Assembly (NCBI GenBank): GCA_020726505.1
Contig: JAHLEZ010000014.1
Span: 682,001-746,000 of the forward strand
DNA length: 64,000 bases
From: Leptodontidium sp. MPI-SDFR-AT-0119
Lineage: Eukaryota; Ascomycota; Leotiomycetes; Helotiales; Leptodontidiaceae
Direction: 5' to 3'
Below, one piece after another: positions 1-12,239 of the stretch. The notes under the pieces are model-generated. The model saw only the letters and a list, made by a program, of their open reading frames with translations. It made no database searches and was not told the DNA's origin. The position numbers and the translations under genes were made by a program. Numbering within the stretch: position 1 is the stretch's first letter; each line of letters opens with the position of its first letter.

Positions 1-2189
1 TTGTGCTTCTTGGTTTGTTGCGTTTTGTGGGAGGGGAGGGGGAGAAGCGTACGCTGCGAGCATCTTCCCGTACATAGCCCAGTTTGTACGTGGTTTGGGT
101 GGCATCGTGACTTGGTAGATATCTTGGAAATTCGAAAAGTTCAGCTGGGCTAGGTTGGGATTTTTCGTTTCGAAGAACCTGGGTATTGCTAATCGGGTGG
201 TTATGCTTGGAGCTCTCTCGGGTTGATGATGTCGATGTTTTTACGGCGGCCTGGAGAGGTACTTTGGGCAGATGTGGCTGTTTGTTTGTGGCTGTGAGAA
301 GGTGTGGCGGTAGGGGCTCGGTTGTTGGGGATGGATTGGTTCTATGGCAGTTTTCTGGAAAGGGGAGAGAAGGGCTGTAAAAGGGGGTAATGAGATAATG
401 CGAGTCTTAGTTCGTGAAGGAGCTTTTGCCTGGAGTGAAATAGAAGCATAGGTATCAAAATCTTTCAATTTGGAATAGAACTATCAATTCGTGCTCGCTT
501 CCCAAGCTTTCACTAAACACTCCGAGTGACTGTGTTCTAATTTTTAGAGGGTTAAATATTGGAGAAAATCAAGCCGATATAGAATCTGGAATAAAGATGA
601 GTTTTGCATGTTTTGTCTCTGTAAATAATCTTAAAATAGCATTTTCTGTTCTTGTCTTTGAGGCTCTACGGAGTAAGGCTCTAACTGTACGACCCATCAT
701 CTGATACCGGTGCGACCGAAGATGACACTGAATTATCCTGTTAGATCATCACCGAGTCTCCTCACTTGATTCGGATTCCAGGTTGCTGGATCCGTTTTAC
801 AACTGGAGCTCTCCGTCTGTTCTATCACCCGCACAGGCAAAAGTGTCAGTTTCTGCTACAGCCAAACCGTAGGAGCTGAACCCCATGCTCTGATCCTCCC
901 AGCTTCCTCCTTGAACTCAGAAAACAAGATAGGCAGGAAGAAGGAAAGGGGGTTAGGGGGGGAGAAAGCAAGGACGTCATGGGTGAGAGAGAAGAAGTGA
1001 TCATGAGATGAGAATTCGACGAACGACTGCGCCGACCGTACAAGCTTGACAGAAGCCGCAAGCTACTGAAGAAGAGCACAGCCATGGCTTGCTTTGCTTC
1101 TGGTCCTTGTAGGAACGTTGCAGACCCCGGATTGGTGAGAACCACAGCTGTTCATGCGTCCAATGGCAGGGCTGTGGTCCCTTACATTAGTTTAGCCCCC
1201 TTGTTCATCTTGAGACGTGGGCGAACGAAGCAGAGCGAGGGAAACGAGGCCGATCGCCGACTTTGTTCATGCTATACGAAGGAGCAGTCCTCGAAGGAAG
1301 AGTGGATGGGGGAAAGGAACAAATAATGTATAATTGAATAAATGTAACGTCCAAGCGGCCATTTAAATGGACGAAAGGTGGAGATACTTTTTGTTGTCTT
1401 GGGACCTTGTGGCGCACATCATTCATTCACGGAGGGGCGTGAGAGTCAACTCATCAACAGGTGTGTGTGTGTGAAGTGGTGAACAGGTGGACTTGGCTGA
1501 GAGGAATCTGATCATCTGAGTACTTGTAAATAGTGAGTACCTAGTCGAGGTGTTCTTGAACTTCCATTGTCTTGCCCTGTTGCTTCCTCGCCTGTCGTAT
1601 TGTAGCTGGGTTGGCTTGTCAGATCTTGGGACGGGCCTCGACCCTCTCTTCCGTCCGCCTGAGCTGGGCTGGACAACCACCGCAAGCGCCCCCCCACCAC
1701 CCACCACACAGACTCAAGACCAGACTCCCTTGCAACACAACGCAACAACGACCCAAACGGCACTCTGGTCCGTGATTGAACGCCATCAACTCTCCTTGAG
1801 TTGCATTGCATCGCATCCTCTCCCATCCTCAGAGCCTTCGTTTCCTCTCTCTTCTGCTTTCATCCACGAAACATCCCTACAAAACAAACAAACACACCAC
1901 ATACACACTCCTTTCTACGGCTTGGCCGGCAGCGCCATCCCCTCTTTGCGAAACATACCACAGCAGAACCAACAAACCGAGGCCAACCCGTGCTAGAGCC
2001 ACGAAGACTCGCAGATCAGGACAAGAAGCTTCTCGACGCCGTGCGGTTCTTGATGGCTTGCTTCTTGTAGGGGTTTAACGGTGAAAACTTTGCGATCGGG
2101 ATACGAGGTGAACAAAGGGCACAACTCGAGGTTCGAGTTCGAGGTTTTTGAAACGGGGGATTCGAAAAACTGTCAAGCCAAACAACACA
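1..2189. other. Gene-free region with the leader and promoter of the Chs4-like gene
   Basis: No convincing coding region is visible; the open frames here are short, low-complexity and overlap in several frames. The last roughly 600 bases (from about 1550) are C/T- and A/C-rich, as is usual for long 5' leaders of fungal housekeeping genes. A six-codon ATG-to-TAG frame at 2053-2070 would be an upstream ORF if transcription begins before it. Confidence 0.5.
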
Positions 2190-5100
2190 ATGGCCTACGA
2201 TCAGAATCAGTATCAACCTCCACAAAGGCCCTATAATGGGAGGGCGGCGCAGAGGCCTGGGCCACCACAGGGCTATTCTCAACCTCCAGCGCCTGCGCAA
2301 CAATACGCCCCTCAGCAATACGATCAATATCCACAGGACGGGTACGGCTATGACGATTATAACAATGGATATACGCAGGACTACGATAATGGATATCAGG
2401 ATATGAATGGAGGAGGACGAGGTAATGGATACCCGCCGCAAAATGGAGGATACCCCCCACAGCAAGAATATTATGGGAATGATAGAGGGGGAGGTGGAAT
2501 GCCGCCCCCGAGGGGAGGCGCGAGAGGGGGGCCTATGCAGAGACCACCAACCGCTGATGGGAATAGAGGTGGCTATGACCCTAGAGGCGGACAAGGTAGA
2601 GGCTATCCAAACGGCGGTCCAGTCGGGAGAGGAGGAGGTAGACCTCCTATGGACAGAAATGGGAACTCTGATCCCGGAGGTAAGTATCGTTTCAGCTGCA
2701 ATTAGGCTTAAGCTGACTTTTACCAGCACGAGGACCACAAGGCCAAGGCATGCCTCCTCGAAAACCGTTGAAGACCCCTCCGATGTCCCCAGATCAGACT
2801 GCATGGGATAATCCCTTTCCAACATTCCCTGGCGCAAAGAAGAAGACATCGGTCTCGGAGGAACGAGAGATTCTACAGAAGATGCAAGCCATGGATATTG
2901 GAAACCCCACACCACAGGGCAGACCTAGGGGGAATGGGAGTCAGGGCAGTGGCCCGCCTAGGGGTGCGTCGATAGATGACTACGGCCGGTCTTCTTTGGA
3001 CAATCAACGGCGACCTCCACCAAATGATCATGGACGAACTTCTGCAGAGAGCTCGAGGAGTGGACCGGGCAGAGGCTACCCTCCTCCAGGACCACCCCAG
3101 CAAGGATACCCTGAACCTAGGAGAGGACCGCCAGGTCCAAATCCCGGATACGGAGCGCCTCGACAGAATGGTTATGGTGAGGCTGGATACAATGATGGAT
3201 ATGGACCAACATCGCCTGAGAGAGAGTTCGGTGGCCCCTCAAGAAGCATGACTATGCCAAATGACGCGCCAGCACCTATGGGGCGTCAACCACCGATGCC
3301 TATGAATGGACCAAGCCCAAGTGCACCCTATAACGGACCTGTAGGACGAGGAGGTCCAAGGCCATCCACAGCTGGCGGGAGCAGGCCCCCTCCTCAGCGA
3401 ACATATCCAAATCAACCCCCTCCCAACGACCCGTATGCAAATGGTGGCGGTAGTCAAGGTTACGGACATCGAGCAAACGAGAGCGTGAGCGACTTTTACG
3501 ATTCGTACTACGATGATGCTCATTCGGGAAGACCTGGATCTACGGCTTCGGAAATGCCAAATTTCGATGCAGTTCCCAATGATCCTGGAAACCATAGGAG
3601 AGGAGCTTCTATTGACGGACACATTCAACCTCCCATGCCACAGCAAGGATACAAGCAAGGTAAACCTATGCAGTCGCAGCCTGATACTCGGCACCGAGCT
3701 CAGCCTCAAGCAGCAGTCTTTGAGATGGCCGGGGATGCTCCACCAATGCCAAATGATTACGGCCAGCAAGGCCAATTTGATGACGGGTATGGTAATGGAT
3801 ACAACCAACCGCCTCGAGGGCCACCTCAACAAGGGTATGGAGGGTTTGACAATCCAGCACAACAGAACGGGTTTGTTCCTCCTCCTCGAAGTCAGTCTGC
3901 AGCCCCAGGTGCAGGTGCAGGTCGCGGAGGTCCCCCTCGGCCCATGGCTGGTCTTCCAAACGGACCAAAACCGGGTCTCAACGGCCTTCCAAACGGTCCA
4001 GCTCCAGGAGGAATGGCACGAACAAACACAATGCCTACTTCAATGGGCGATGGCTTACCCTCTCATCCACCGCCTGTTCGTGCAGGCTTAATCCCCAATT
4101 CTGTGGCTAATCAAGCCAACAACAAACCACCTCCTGTCCGAAACTACAATAATATCTCACCAGCTCAACAGGCTCCACCTCCACAAGCAAACGGTGCTCC
4201 TCCAACTGCTGCGGCTGGCGAGACAACTCCGGTTACAGTTGCTGAGCTCGAGCAACTCAGAATCGCCATCAAGAACAACCCGGCCGACCAAGCCTCAGCA
4301 ATGCTTCTGGCGCGTAGGTTAGTTGAAGCTTCTGACACTCTTGCTCCCTTGATTCCAGATCAGCGAGCTCGAAATAAGGCCCGTGAGAAGTACATTATGG
4401 ACGCGCACAAACTCCTAAAGAAACTGGTCACACAGCAGAATACTGAGGCTATGTTCTATCTGGCCGATTGCTATGGGCGTGGTGCATTGGGTCTCGAAAC
4501 AGACAACAAGGAAGCTTTCACACTGTACCAGTCAGCCGCCAAAGCGGGCCACGCAGCAGCAGCGTACCGAACAGCCGTCTGCTGTGAGCTAGGCAATGAA
4601 GAAGGTGGTGGTACTCGCAAAGATCCATTGAAAGCCATCCAGTGGTACAAGCGCGCAGCTACGCTAGGCGACACCCCAGCCATGTACAAGATGGGCATGA
4701 TCCAGCTCAAAGGACTCCTTGGCCAACCCAGGAATCCCCGTGAAGCAGTCGGCTGGCTCAAACGTGCTGCTGAGCGCGCAGATGCCGAAAATCCCCACGC
4801 CCTCCACGAGCTCGGCCTCTTGTACGAAGCGCCGCAAGGAACAGACAACTCGGTCGTTCGAGACGAGACATACTCCTTCACCTTGTTCCAGCAATCTGCT
4901 GATCTCGGGTACAAGTTCTCCCAGTTCCGTCTTGGTGCTGCGTATGAATATGGTCTCTTCAACTGTCCGATCGATCCTAGGTTATCCATTATGTGGTATT
5001 CTCGCGCTGCGGCACAGGAAGAACATCAATCTGAACTTGCGCTCTCGGGTTGGTATTTGACCGGCTCAGAGGGTGTTTTGCAGCAAAGCGATACCGAGGC

Positions 5101-5438
5101 TTACCTGTGGGCAAGGAAAGCTGCTATGGCAGGTCTAGCTAAGGCCGAATACGCCATGGGTTATTTTACGGAAGTGGGAATTGGCAGTCCTGCTAATTTG
5201 GAGGATGCGAAGCGATGGTATTGGAGAGCTGCTGGTAAGTCACCTTATCCCTTTCATTCCTTCTCCACAAAAGGCATGTGTTAACAGTTTTTTTTTTTTA
5301 GCTCAGAATTTCCCGAAAGCAAGAGAGAGACTCGAGGATCTTAAGCGTGGTGGTTCGAAAGCAGGACTCAAAGCTCGAGAACGTATCTCGAGATCGAAAG
5401 TCGGCAAGCAGAACGAAGGCGAGTGTGCTGTTATGTGA
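2190..5438 (+). CDS. Chitin synthase III activator, Chs4/Skt5 family, Sel1 repeats, CaaX C-terminus
   Basis: Three exons (2190-2679, 2727-5234, 5302-5438) join in frame to about 1044 aa. Residues 1 to about 700 are low-complexity (Gly, Pro, Gln, Asn, Tyr) and probably disordered. Residues about 735-1000 hold tandem Sel1 repeats with the usual pattern of A-x-L-G-x-x-Y and A-x-x-W-Y-x-x-A-A. The protein ends in ECAVM, a CaaX farnesylation box, as in yeast Chs4/Skt5. Family members recruit and activate class IV chitin synthase (Chs3) at the plasma membrane and bud neck or septum. The start MAYDQNQYQ was chosen because an upstream in-frame ATG at 2148 adds only a short basic stretch. Intron 2 ends at the TTTAG at 5301; a nearer CAG at 5287 breaks the frame. 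Family call is firm; the yeast role is inferred by homology. Confidence 0.93.
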
Positions 5439-6059
5439 GAGCTGAATAGCGTCTGCCAGGAGATGAAACAAGGCGAACTGGAGCCGAACGAGATGACTTG
5501 ATGGATCCACGAGAAAGACAATGAGAGGATGATTGCCTCCCTGAGGCAGGCGAATACGAACTGCCAAAATGGAGTGTGAGGAATGAAATGTGGGGAAATG
5601 GAGAGAGGATGGGCTGGACCCATACGGGCAAAGATCGATCGATCATATACCGTGGCGTCGATCAGATTTTATGGTCATGGATATTTGGACCTGAGATGAG
5701 ATGATATGAATGTCATCATTCCATGATCTTCTACGGGCGGTCGGACGGCGTTAATTTCATGCATATCTCCCATAGGTCTATGCAGATGAAAAGTATGGGA
5801 CGAAGATTAAGCGAGCTCCTGCTGTTTATTTGTATACTAGCCAAGTAGCACCCAAGCATACTGGATTGGACTGGACCAATCAAAAATAGTACAGCCATCA
5901 AGCAAACATCTTCAGTGGGAAGCATCGATGTTTTCAGCTTCACTTAATAAATAAATCGGCGAGACAAGTTTGCTCTCAGTTCCGCGTATTTTGTCTTGCC
6001 CCTTTTCTGAGGGTTTACAACCATTCCGTTTCCTTCTAAAGTAGTAGAACTCCTGATTT
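5439..6059. other. Convergent 3' intergenic region
   Basis: About 620 bases between the tail-to-tail ends of the chitin synthase activator (+) and the P450 reductase (-). It presumably carries both 3' UTRs. No gene, repeat or obvious signal is seen. Confidence 0.5.
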
Positions 6060-8709
6060 CTATGACCACACATCCAACAAGACCCTCTTCCTCTCCTTGA
6101 GAACTTTCAACTCTCTCGCCCCTTCGATAGGACCGCCCCCCATGGATTTCCCGATGATGGATTCGAGCACGGCTTCGACTTCTCGCGCCATGTGTTTGGC
6201 GTCGCCGCAGATGTATAGATATCCTATTTTAACCGAGTGGTTAGCACTCACCAAAACCAAACAAGACATGGAGATGTAATAAGAGAACGGAAAGGAAAAG
6301 AGGGGAGAAGAGAAAGAAAGCAAAAGAAAACCCACCTTTCCTCTCCACCAAAGCATCAACAACCACACCCCCCTCCTCCACAAGCAGATCCTGCACATAC
6401 CTCCTCCCCTCCCCAGGCTCCCTCGAAAACGCAACATGCATCTTGAATTTCCCATCCAATTCAGCTGCGTACGCGTCCCACTCGTCTTTATACAGGAAAT
6501 CGTGATCAGAGCGTCGACACCCGTAGAAGAGGTGGATTGGTGCCCAGTCCTTCAGGGCGTGGGCGCCTTTGGATGCTTTTAGGCGACGCGCGAGGAAGAT
6601 GCGTTCTTGGATGAAGGCGCGGAAGGGGGCTATGCCCTGGTGATTTCGGGTGTGGTTAGCAGGTGGTTGTGGGATAGGAGAGGAGAGGAGGGGTTTTGGG
6701 GGAGGGGGAAGGGTTGACTTACTGTCCCTGGGCCGATCATGATGAGGGGTATCCTGGTGCTTTTTGGGAGCCGGAATTTGGAGGGGCGGGTGTGGAGCGG
6801 GAGGGAGTAGATTTTGTCCTCGTGGTGGTATTTGTTACGTGGTCCGGAGATGGTGTAGATTGGTGCTGCGGTATCGTTGTTATTGTTATTGAAATTATTG
6901 GCGAGACTGAGACCAAAACCGGGTTCTGTGATGGCTTGTTTGAGGTTAAGTAGGTAATTGGAGCCGAGTCCGTATATCGTGTTCCCAGCTGGGGAGGGCT
7001 TGGATTTCGATACTACGACGGTGACGTGGATTGAATCTGGATAGAGCCGAGATGAGGAGGAGATGGAGTAAAATCTCGGTTGTAGACGTGGGACACACGA
7101 GAGGATATGTGCAAATGGGATGTCCCATGGTGTGTATTTCACCGTGTCTGGTGCAGCTGTGAGAGAATCTCCTGCTGCGACGAGGAGGACTTCAGCGAGT
7201 TTCAGCCCTTTCTCAGCGACTTCGGAATGGTAGGCATCTTTATCCGTTCCCAACCTCTCAAGGACAGCTCTAGCTTTTTCCGATGGCGCGAATCGAGCGA
7301 ACGAGTGGATGGCCTGCCGAGATGCAAGTTGTGAGATATCGAGATAGTATCTCAATACACTACCATACGTCGTCGGTGAAGGCGTGGGGACTTTAGCGAG
7401 CGCTGGATCGAGAGATATGATATCGATCGCTTGGTCACGCTTCTTCTCAAGGTTGAGAACTCTCAAGAACCGCTCGACTTCTCGATCAGGGTTGAGTGGC
7501 CAGATACCGGCGTGGTCCCCAGTTTGGTATTTCATGCCCGATCCTGCAATGTCGAATTCCATACTTACGCAGTTTCGGTCGCCGGCTTGGAAGAGCTCGC
7601 GAGTCTTGAGGATCGGTGCTATGAAGGGGTTTTTGGCGTCGTGGATGCCTCGCGTGGAAAGGAGTGCTTGTTTGGACAGTTCCCCGAGATATATTTTCTC
7701 ATTCCCATTCTCGTGATGGATACCAGTCTCTTTGGTGAGTTCTAGGCTTAATTCTCTGACTTCGAAATCAGGAACTGCGGCTGCATCGCCTTCGACCCAT
7801 CCGAGTTCTTTCTCGAGAGAAATCCAGATCCGGTCTTTCCAAGCGAGGTAATCCTCTTCCAAGGACCCGTCATCGTCGCCTTCGCCTACAGGACCAATTC
7901 TCTTTGCTTGGAGGTTCTGGAGACGGGAGTCGAGAAGGCGGCTTGTGGCACAGAAGTGCTCGTAGGTGCTGTTACCGAGACCGAATATGAGATAGTTGAG
8001 TTTCTGGAGGGAGGAAGAGCCGAGTGAGAAGGAGGGGTTAGGGGTGTTGAAGAAGTCCAGGAGATTGGTTGCGTTGTCAGTGGGCTCGCCTTCGCCGTAG
8101 GTGGCTAGGATGAATATTGCCAAAGTGGAGGATGGAAGAGTGTCGAGGATGTTGAATTCGTAGCTAGGTGTTTTGTAAGCTGATGTGGATTTTGAGGGAG
8201 GTGTGAGATGAAGATTGGGAGATCTGAAGGAAGACTTACTCTTCGGGGTTGCAGACTAGTGAAGAGAGGCCGTATCTTGCTTTGATTTCTTTTGCAAGGC
8301 GAGTCGCGTATTCTTCTCTGATTGAGTATTCGCATCAGTAATGATCTTTTTTGACTCTGGAAGTTGAGAAGATACTCACGCTGTTCCTGTTTGTGAACCA
8401 TAGAAAATAACGACTTTCTTTCCCTACAAGTTTTCCGAATCAGTCACATATTCCTTCAGCATAGAAAACATGTAGGGAGGGAAAAGGAGCCAAAGTGAAA
8501 TACTGAGAAAGATTTACGCTTTCCCTCATCAACTCGACAAAGTCCTTGCTCACCCCCGCCCCGCCAAGTGTCGACGAACCCCCATTTTTGCCGAGTTGAT
8601 GCAGCCAAGCTGGAATCTGGATCTCTTTGAGCGGAATATGAAGATATACTGCAAAGATACTCAAGAGAACAGCTACAATCGACAGCTCAAAATCGGAGAA
8701 AGAACCCAT
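6060..8709 (-). CDS. NADPH-cytochrome P450 reductase (CPR), complete
   Basis: Six exons on the minus strand (8709-8518, 8423-8380, 8317-8240, 8163-6723, 6636-6336, 6223-6060) join to about 739 aa. An N-terminal membrane anchor (FELSIVAVLLSIFAVYL) is followed by the FMN domain (FYGSQTGTAEEYA, ATYGEGEPTDNA, FGLGNSTYEHF), the FAD domain (PRFYSISSSS) and the NADPH domain (IGPGTGIAPFRAF, FYGCRRSDHDF, YICGDAKHMA), ending in DVWS. The enzyme passes electrons from NADPH through FAD and FMN to ER-bound cytochromes P450. All expected motifs are present, so it looks functional. It lies head-to-head with a Zn2Cys6 regulator and 9 kb from a P450, which suggests a dedicated cluster reductase rather than the single housekeeping CPR; that point is inference. 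Confidence 0.93.
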
Positions 8710-9235
8710 GATTCCGATAGAGCACCAGTATGTTGACTATCTCGGTTGGTGCATCAAGTGAAGCAGATGTTCAGTTCGAGAGTGGGGGAATCGATTTGTC
8801 CAACTTAAAGTTTCCTCACCACAGATTGCTTTCCAGCAAACCAAACCTCTCCATACCTCTCATTCTCAACAACATTCTCATATTCTCATGGTACACAAAG
8901 TCATGATTAACCAATATAACCCGATGTTCAACCGCTCTTATCGCAGATCAAAAATCGGCCGGATCAGATCCAGAGCCGTGCGGTCCATCGCCAACCAATC
9001 ATACACCACTCAATTGCAACAGCACCCCCATCTTTGCCGGGCGAGCTGGCACTTCGAATCGTTGATATAAGGTATTCCGTCCACCCTGCTCGTCAGCGGC
9101 CGGCAACTTTTGAATCTACCACCAAATTACTCTGCACTGTTTTTATTATTGAAGGGAATAGTATCTGATCAGCTGATCAGATCTGATTCCGGCATTTTGG
9201 GAACCGAGTCTCTAAGGCATTTTGAATCTCGAATT
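8710..9235. promoter_or_regulatory. Divergent promoter between the P450 reductase and regulator 1
   Basis: A 526-base head-to-head intergenic region. CGGCCGG occurs at 8956-8962 and 9097-9103, and a further CCGGCA at 9191-9196 lies in the leader of the regulator. Zn2Cys6 factors commonly bind paired CGG triplets, so these are candidate operator sites. No experimental support is available from sequence alone. Confidence 0.4.
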
Positions 9236-12046
9236 ATGGATCAGGAAATGCATCAGCAGTCTAGTTTATCCCCCGGATATTCATGGCAGGATTCATCTGT
9301 CAAGTCGGTAGTAGAAGGTCCAGAAAAGCCGACGAAGAGAGCTCCTGTGGCGTGTAAGAGGTAATTGTGACAACTCCTATTTCTTCGGAACCGGGACTGA
9401 TATACGCATATGTAGATGCCGCCGGCTTCGTGTGAAATGTATCCATGAAGGTACCGTGCCGCCATGTATGGGATGCCGAAAAGCCGGGTCGTCTACGGCC
9501 GCTGAATGGTTGGTTTTGACTTACTCTTGAATGAAAGGGATTGTTGTTGACATCACGTGCTTGTAGCGTCTTCCCTCCAAGAGGATCGAAGGATGGTGAT
9601 CGTGAGGTGGGAATGCCGATTCTTGTTTGAGAATAGAGTGCTAAGTCGATGATCTAGTTTCGGCGATCTCGTACTAAAGCTGAGCGGGAACAGCAGAGTC
9701 CTACAAGGTAAAGGCAATCCCAAGAGTTGACTAATTCCTCTCGAGCTTGTTTTGACGTTGGATACTGCAGAATTAACGCAGTCTCTCCATCCTTAAAGAC
9801 GAGTAGTCAAGATTCGACATCACCACTCGCATCCCTGATATCTCCTAGAAGAAGAAGTGCACATCGAGAACTCCTTCCTCCGTTTGAAGAAGTCATTCAG
9901 GGTTGTCGAGTTCTCAGCAGTTCGTACTTCCAGCTCGGTTAGCACTTCCGTCGGCATCGCCTCTCAACACATCACTAATATTCCCATAAAGGCTTCCTCC
10001 CCAAAGCAATATTCCTAGAACGCCTTTCCACGGACTTCGAATCCGTCGGCGTGTTTCTACTTCTGAGTATCTTGAGTGTATCCGCTCGGTTCACTCCATG
10101 TCTCATTGAGAGATATGGAGGCGGTGCTAAAGCAACAGAGTATTTCATCGCAAAAGCCACAGGACTCGTGCCGCATGAGATGTATAAATCATCCCTAGAT
10201 CGTACGCAGGCGTTGTTTTTGCTTGCTATTGCTGATTGGGGGAATGGAAATAAGAATCGGAGTTCGGTAAGTGGACGTTATGACAACCGTCCAGCTTGAG
10301 CTGATCCGAAATCAAGACGCATATGGGACTTGCGATTGCCAGTAAGCAGTTTGTTCTCTCGTCAAATTTTTATTATTTTTAAATTAATTCTTTCTGCAGT
10401 GGCGGGCATTCTTTGCTTGCATCGAGAAGAAACATACCAGCTACCACCTAACGCCACGCCGGATCAAGTAGTCGATTCGGAAATGGCACGACGAACCTTC
10501 TGGATGATTGAGAGTATATTCTCTCCTTTACCCTCACAATTACAACTATATTGATACTTTCCACAGGCCAGACAAACCTCCACTCAGGACATAGTACACC
10601 GTTCCCCTTCGCATTTAGCGACATGACGGCCCAACTTCCTTGCGAGGAGAGTGATTTCGCATTTGGTGTAGTTCCACACGAGAGAGCGGTTCTGGCAGGC
10701 ACTGAAGCGGCAGCAGCTCATCCAAATTTAGTCTCTACTCCTTCGCGGTCACTGTTCGCGAGTCTCATCCAGTCGCATAACCTGTGGGGGCAGGTAGCTC
10801 GTCGTGCCTGTCGAAGCGAGAGGGAGTTAGATGGTGTGACTCCGAAGCCGTGGGAAGTCAGTAGTGAGTTCAGCCAGTTATCAAACGCGCTCAGAGATTG
10901 GGAACAAAATCTGCCGATTAAGCACCAATGGTCGATCAGGAATTTGAGAGGGTATAAAGCGGAGTCTTTGGACTTGGTATGTAAGCTGGATTCCAGTAAT
11001 TACCGGCATCAACTTACAATACCCAGGCATACTTGGCGACGGTTATGGTCCTTCGCTTAAGCAACATTGTACTGCGCAGAATATACTTACCGGAGTAAGC
11101 ACGCTTCTCCCTCACTGATCAAGAGACATTCTACTAAGCGCTATCAGCATAATGGCTGCGGCTTCTGAAAATCCGCAACCTTCTCTGGCTCCCCAGGGAT
11201 TCTGGGAATCCATGTCCGAATCTCTCTTCCAGAACGTCCACGGCCTCTATGAGCAAATAGACGCCTACCTCCCTCTGAGATCTCGAGAGGAGGGGTTTCC
11301 GCCAATCATTGTGAGATATTACCCCTAAGATTCTTCCGGATTCGGTTTTCTCATACGCCTGACAGGTATTTTGCGCTTATATCTGCGGCTCTCTTGCATC
11401 ATATTTGTGGAAGACACCTCATCGTACGTCACACTACCCCTCGGCGATGAAAGCACGTCACTAAATCTAATTTGCGGAAATCAGTGTGCATGCACCTGTC
11501 TCAATCGGCGAAACTGATATATCAGCGTTGTCTTGACGCCCTGACTGATCTCCAACATGCGTGGCCAATGGCCCTGCGCTGGCAGGAAGCACTCCGGAAA
11601 GCAGCTGTTCAAAACGAAGAGCCGCCTTCTGTCCCAATCTCTAGCATGAGATTTCCGGAACAGATATTGAATAATGATGTAAGATAAGCCCACCTTTTCC
11701 TCGACTCGGTGCACTCGTATATTCTTATTCAATAATATACTAATACGTGCTGTAGAACGAGATCGAACCCGCACTCAGCTCAGCAATTCAAACTCATTTC
11801 CACCCAGCAACAGCACCGCTTCAGAAACCACCACCGCTCCGCAATGACCTCGAGACCTTGGAAGCTGAAGATAAAATGGTAGGTATAGATCAGAATGGAA
11901 ACGTCTATCAACAGGACGGGTCCGCGGATTTATCGACGTCAGATGGGATCGGACAGCTGCCACTTGATATGTTTGAGGCGGAACTTACGGCTTTCTTGCA
12001 AGGAGAGGTACCGGCTGATATCTGGGGTAATTGGGACTGGCAGTAA
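9236..12046 (+). CDS. Zn2Cys6 (C6) fungal transcription factor, regulator 1
   Basis: A gene with many short introns. The first exons (9236-9360, 9416-9508, 9567-9606, 9658-9707, then from 9771) give an N-terminal binuclear zinc cluster: C-x2-C-x6-C-x8-C-x2-C-x10-C, followed by VFPPRGSKDGDRE. The sixth cysteine appears only if the intron 9509-9566 (donor GTTGGT) is removed across a split TG|C codon. Later exons read as a fungal-specific regulatory domain (for example SYFQLGFLPKAIFLERL, GLVPHEMYKSSLDRTQALFLL split by no stop, and ARRTFWMIES). The protein ends NWDWQ. It is a nuclear DNA-binding regulator. Head-to-head placement with the P450 reductase and closeness to the metabolic genes suggest a cluster-specific activator. 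Exact internal exon boundaries are approximate. Confidence 0.85.
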
Positions 12047-12239
12047 TAAATGTGAGCGATATCAAAAAAATGATATTGCTTGAAAAAATGTTGATGCTTT
12101 GCAGAGCAGCAGAAACTTAAGTGCTTTAGCAAGTCCCAAATGTTTTTGCCAGTGCTTCTGAAGCATCCACGACCATTTTCTTCCCTAAATCGAGAACGCT
12201 GCATCAAGGGTCAGTAAATCGAACATGAGCTCAATGGAT

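Noticed and set aside
2016..2915. Minus-strand open frame of 299 codons over the first exons of the Chs4-like gene
   Set aside because: Low-complexity Ile/Val/Arg-rich product antisense to the Gly/Pro/Tyr-rich exon; a shadow of repetitive coding sequence.
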